A stretch of DNA of 6,742 bases, taken from NCBI GenBank assembly GCA_020718945.1, contig DYRB01000158.1:1-6742 (forward strand). Reading direction: 5' to 3'. The notes under the pieces were generated by a model, which saw nothing but the letters and a program-made list of their open reading frames with translations, did no database searches and was not told where the DNA came from. This DNA is from Lamprocystis purpurea (GTDB lineage Bacteria > Pseudomonadota > Gammaproteobacteria > Chromatiales > Chromatiaceae). Position numbers and translations under genes: made by a program. Within the stretch, counting starts at the first letter, position 1, and the number at the start of each line of letters is the position of its first letter. Shown one piece after another: positions 6,384-6,742 of the stretch.

Positions 6384-6556
6384 GGCGCTCGGACAGCGGA
6401 CACACATTGAGACAGGCGTAGGCGACGCCGCGGAAGCCCACCAGGATCGCGTCCCGCGGGGTGCCGCGATGGAGTATCCGGAAGCTGTGACTACCAGTCC
6501 CGCAAGACCTTGAGCTTCGGCCGCGACGGGTCACGCCAGGGGCCATCCCGTTTCGT
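6384..6556 (-). pseudogene. Decayed fragment resembling the N-terminal part of a Rieske 2Fe-2S protein
   Basis: Two minus-strand frames each hold a protein-like piece. The first reads TKRDGPWRDPSRPKLKVLRDW and stops at TAG (6491-6493). Directly after it, one base out of frame, comes FRILHRGTPRDAILVGFRG followed by VAYACLNVCPL. The second piece has the look of a Rieske domain before its first cluster motif (a basic strand, G-x-P-R-[DE]-A, an RFRG-like turn, then A-x-LN-x-C-x-H), but the histidine after the cysteine is Leu. The similarity breaks off where the DHH stop codon lies, so the C-terminal half, with the second Cys-His pair, is gone. I recognise this by pattern and not by alignment. The alternative is chance coding potential in GC-rich DNA. 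Confidence 0.4.
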
Positions 6557-6606
6557 GCCCAGGTACGGGGGCAGGTATGTCCTAGCCTGTCGGTGCGTTG
6601 ATTTTC

Positions 6607-6658
6607 GGGGGGGGGAGAATCGCGGCGTGTGTCGCCGCGGAGGGCATCGGATCGATGC
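6607..6658 (+). other. G9 tract and two adjacent hairpins upstream of the terminal gene
   Basis: A run of nine G (6607-6615) is followed by a perfect 7-bp stem CGCGGCG/CGCCGCG (6621-6627 and 6633-6639, five-base loop) and then a perfect 6-bp stem GCATCG/CGATGC (6644-6649 and 6653-6658, three-base loop). They lie 40 to 92 bases before the ATG at 6699. The first hairpin, with a G-rich GGGAG head before it, loosely recalls the REP element at 18-41 but is not the same sequence. They could be 5' leader structures, a degenerate REP pair or part of a terminator for whatever reads through. No T-run follows, and I see no good promoter for the terminal gene. Confidence 0.45.
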
Positions 6659-6698
6659 GGCGAGGCACGGACCCTTTTGCCAACGCTTCGGAGGAACC

Positions 6699-6742
6699 AT
6701 GAGCGCCAAGACCCTTATCGCCAGAACGACCGGACTGTGCCT
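6699..6742 (+). CDS. Start of an unidentified gene, cut by the window end
   Basis: ATG at 6699 with a strong Shine-Dalgarno GGAGG at 6690-6694 and four bases between. The 14 visible codons read MSAKTLIARTTGLC. A Lys/Arg-containing start running into hydrophobic residues would fit the beginning of a signal peptide, but too little is present to name a family. The start is supported by the ribosome binding site alone. Confidence 0.6.
   Translation, partial: MSAKTLIARTTGLC

Overview
The window is about 70% GC and reads as chromosomal DNA of a gammaproteobacterium. The minus strand carries the housekeeping order ndk - rlmN - pilF - rodZ - hisS - yfgM, known from Pseudomonas and its relatives. A purple-sulfur (Chromatiales-like) host is my guess from base composition and protein flavour; nothing in the sequence proves it.

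Layout. Positions 1-116 hold no recognisable gene but contain a REP-type palindrome (18-41) just past the end of yfgM. From 117 to 5171 the genes run right to left as one probable operon: a broken ndk (5042-5171), rlmN (3946-5058), pilF (3152-3949), rodZ (2108-3139), hisS (816-2078) and yfgM (117-746). The intergenic gaps in transcription order after rlmN are -4, 12, 29 and 69 bases. From 5172 to 5429 is a divergent promoter region. A DHH/DHHA1 phosphoesterase gene (5430-6383) reads rightward. From 6384 to 6698 is a non-coding stretch with what looks like a decayed Rieske-type gene fragment on the minus strand, a run of nine G and two tight hairpins. The last 44 bases begin another rightward gene with a strong ribosome binding site.

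The operon mixes information processing (RlmN modifies 23S rRNA and tRNA, HisRS charges tRNA-His) with envelope functions (PilF for type IV pilus secretin assembly, RodZ for MreB-dependent cell shape, YfgM for periplasmic folding near SecYEG/BamB). This grouping is conserved by gene order rather than by a single pathway.

The most notable observation is that ndk has lost about two thirds of its middle. The first 10 and last 34 residues are joined out of frame at a likely 5-base microhomology, and the catalytic histidine position in the retained C-terminal part is Gln. The resulting 38-residue frame ends in a GTGA overlap with the rlmN start. The ispG gene, usual between rodZ and hisS, is absent, and bamB does not directly follow yfgM. 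I see no CRISPR array, insertion sequence, RNA gene or obviously new defence or biosynthetic system.
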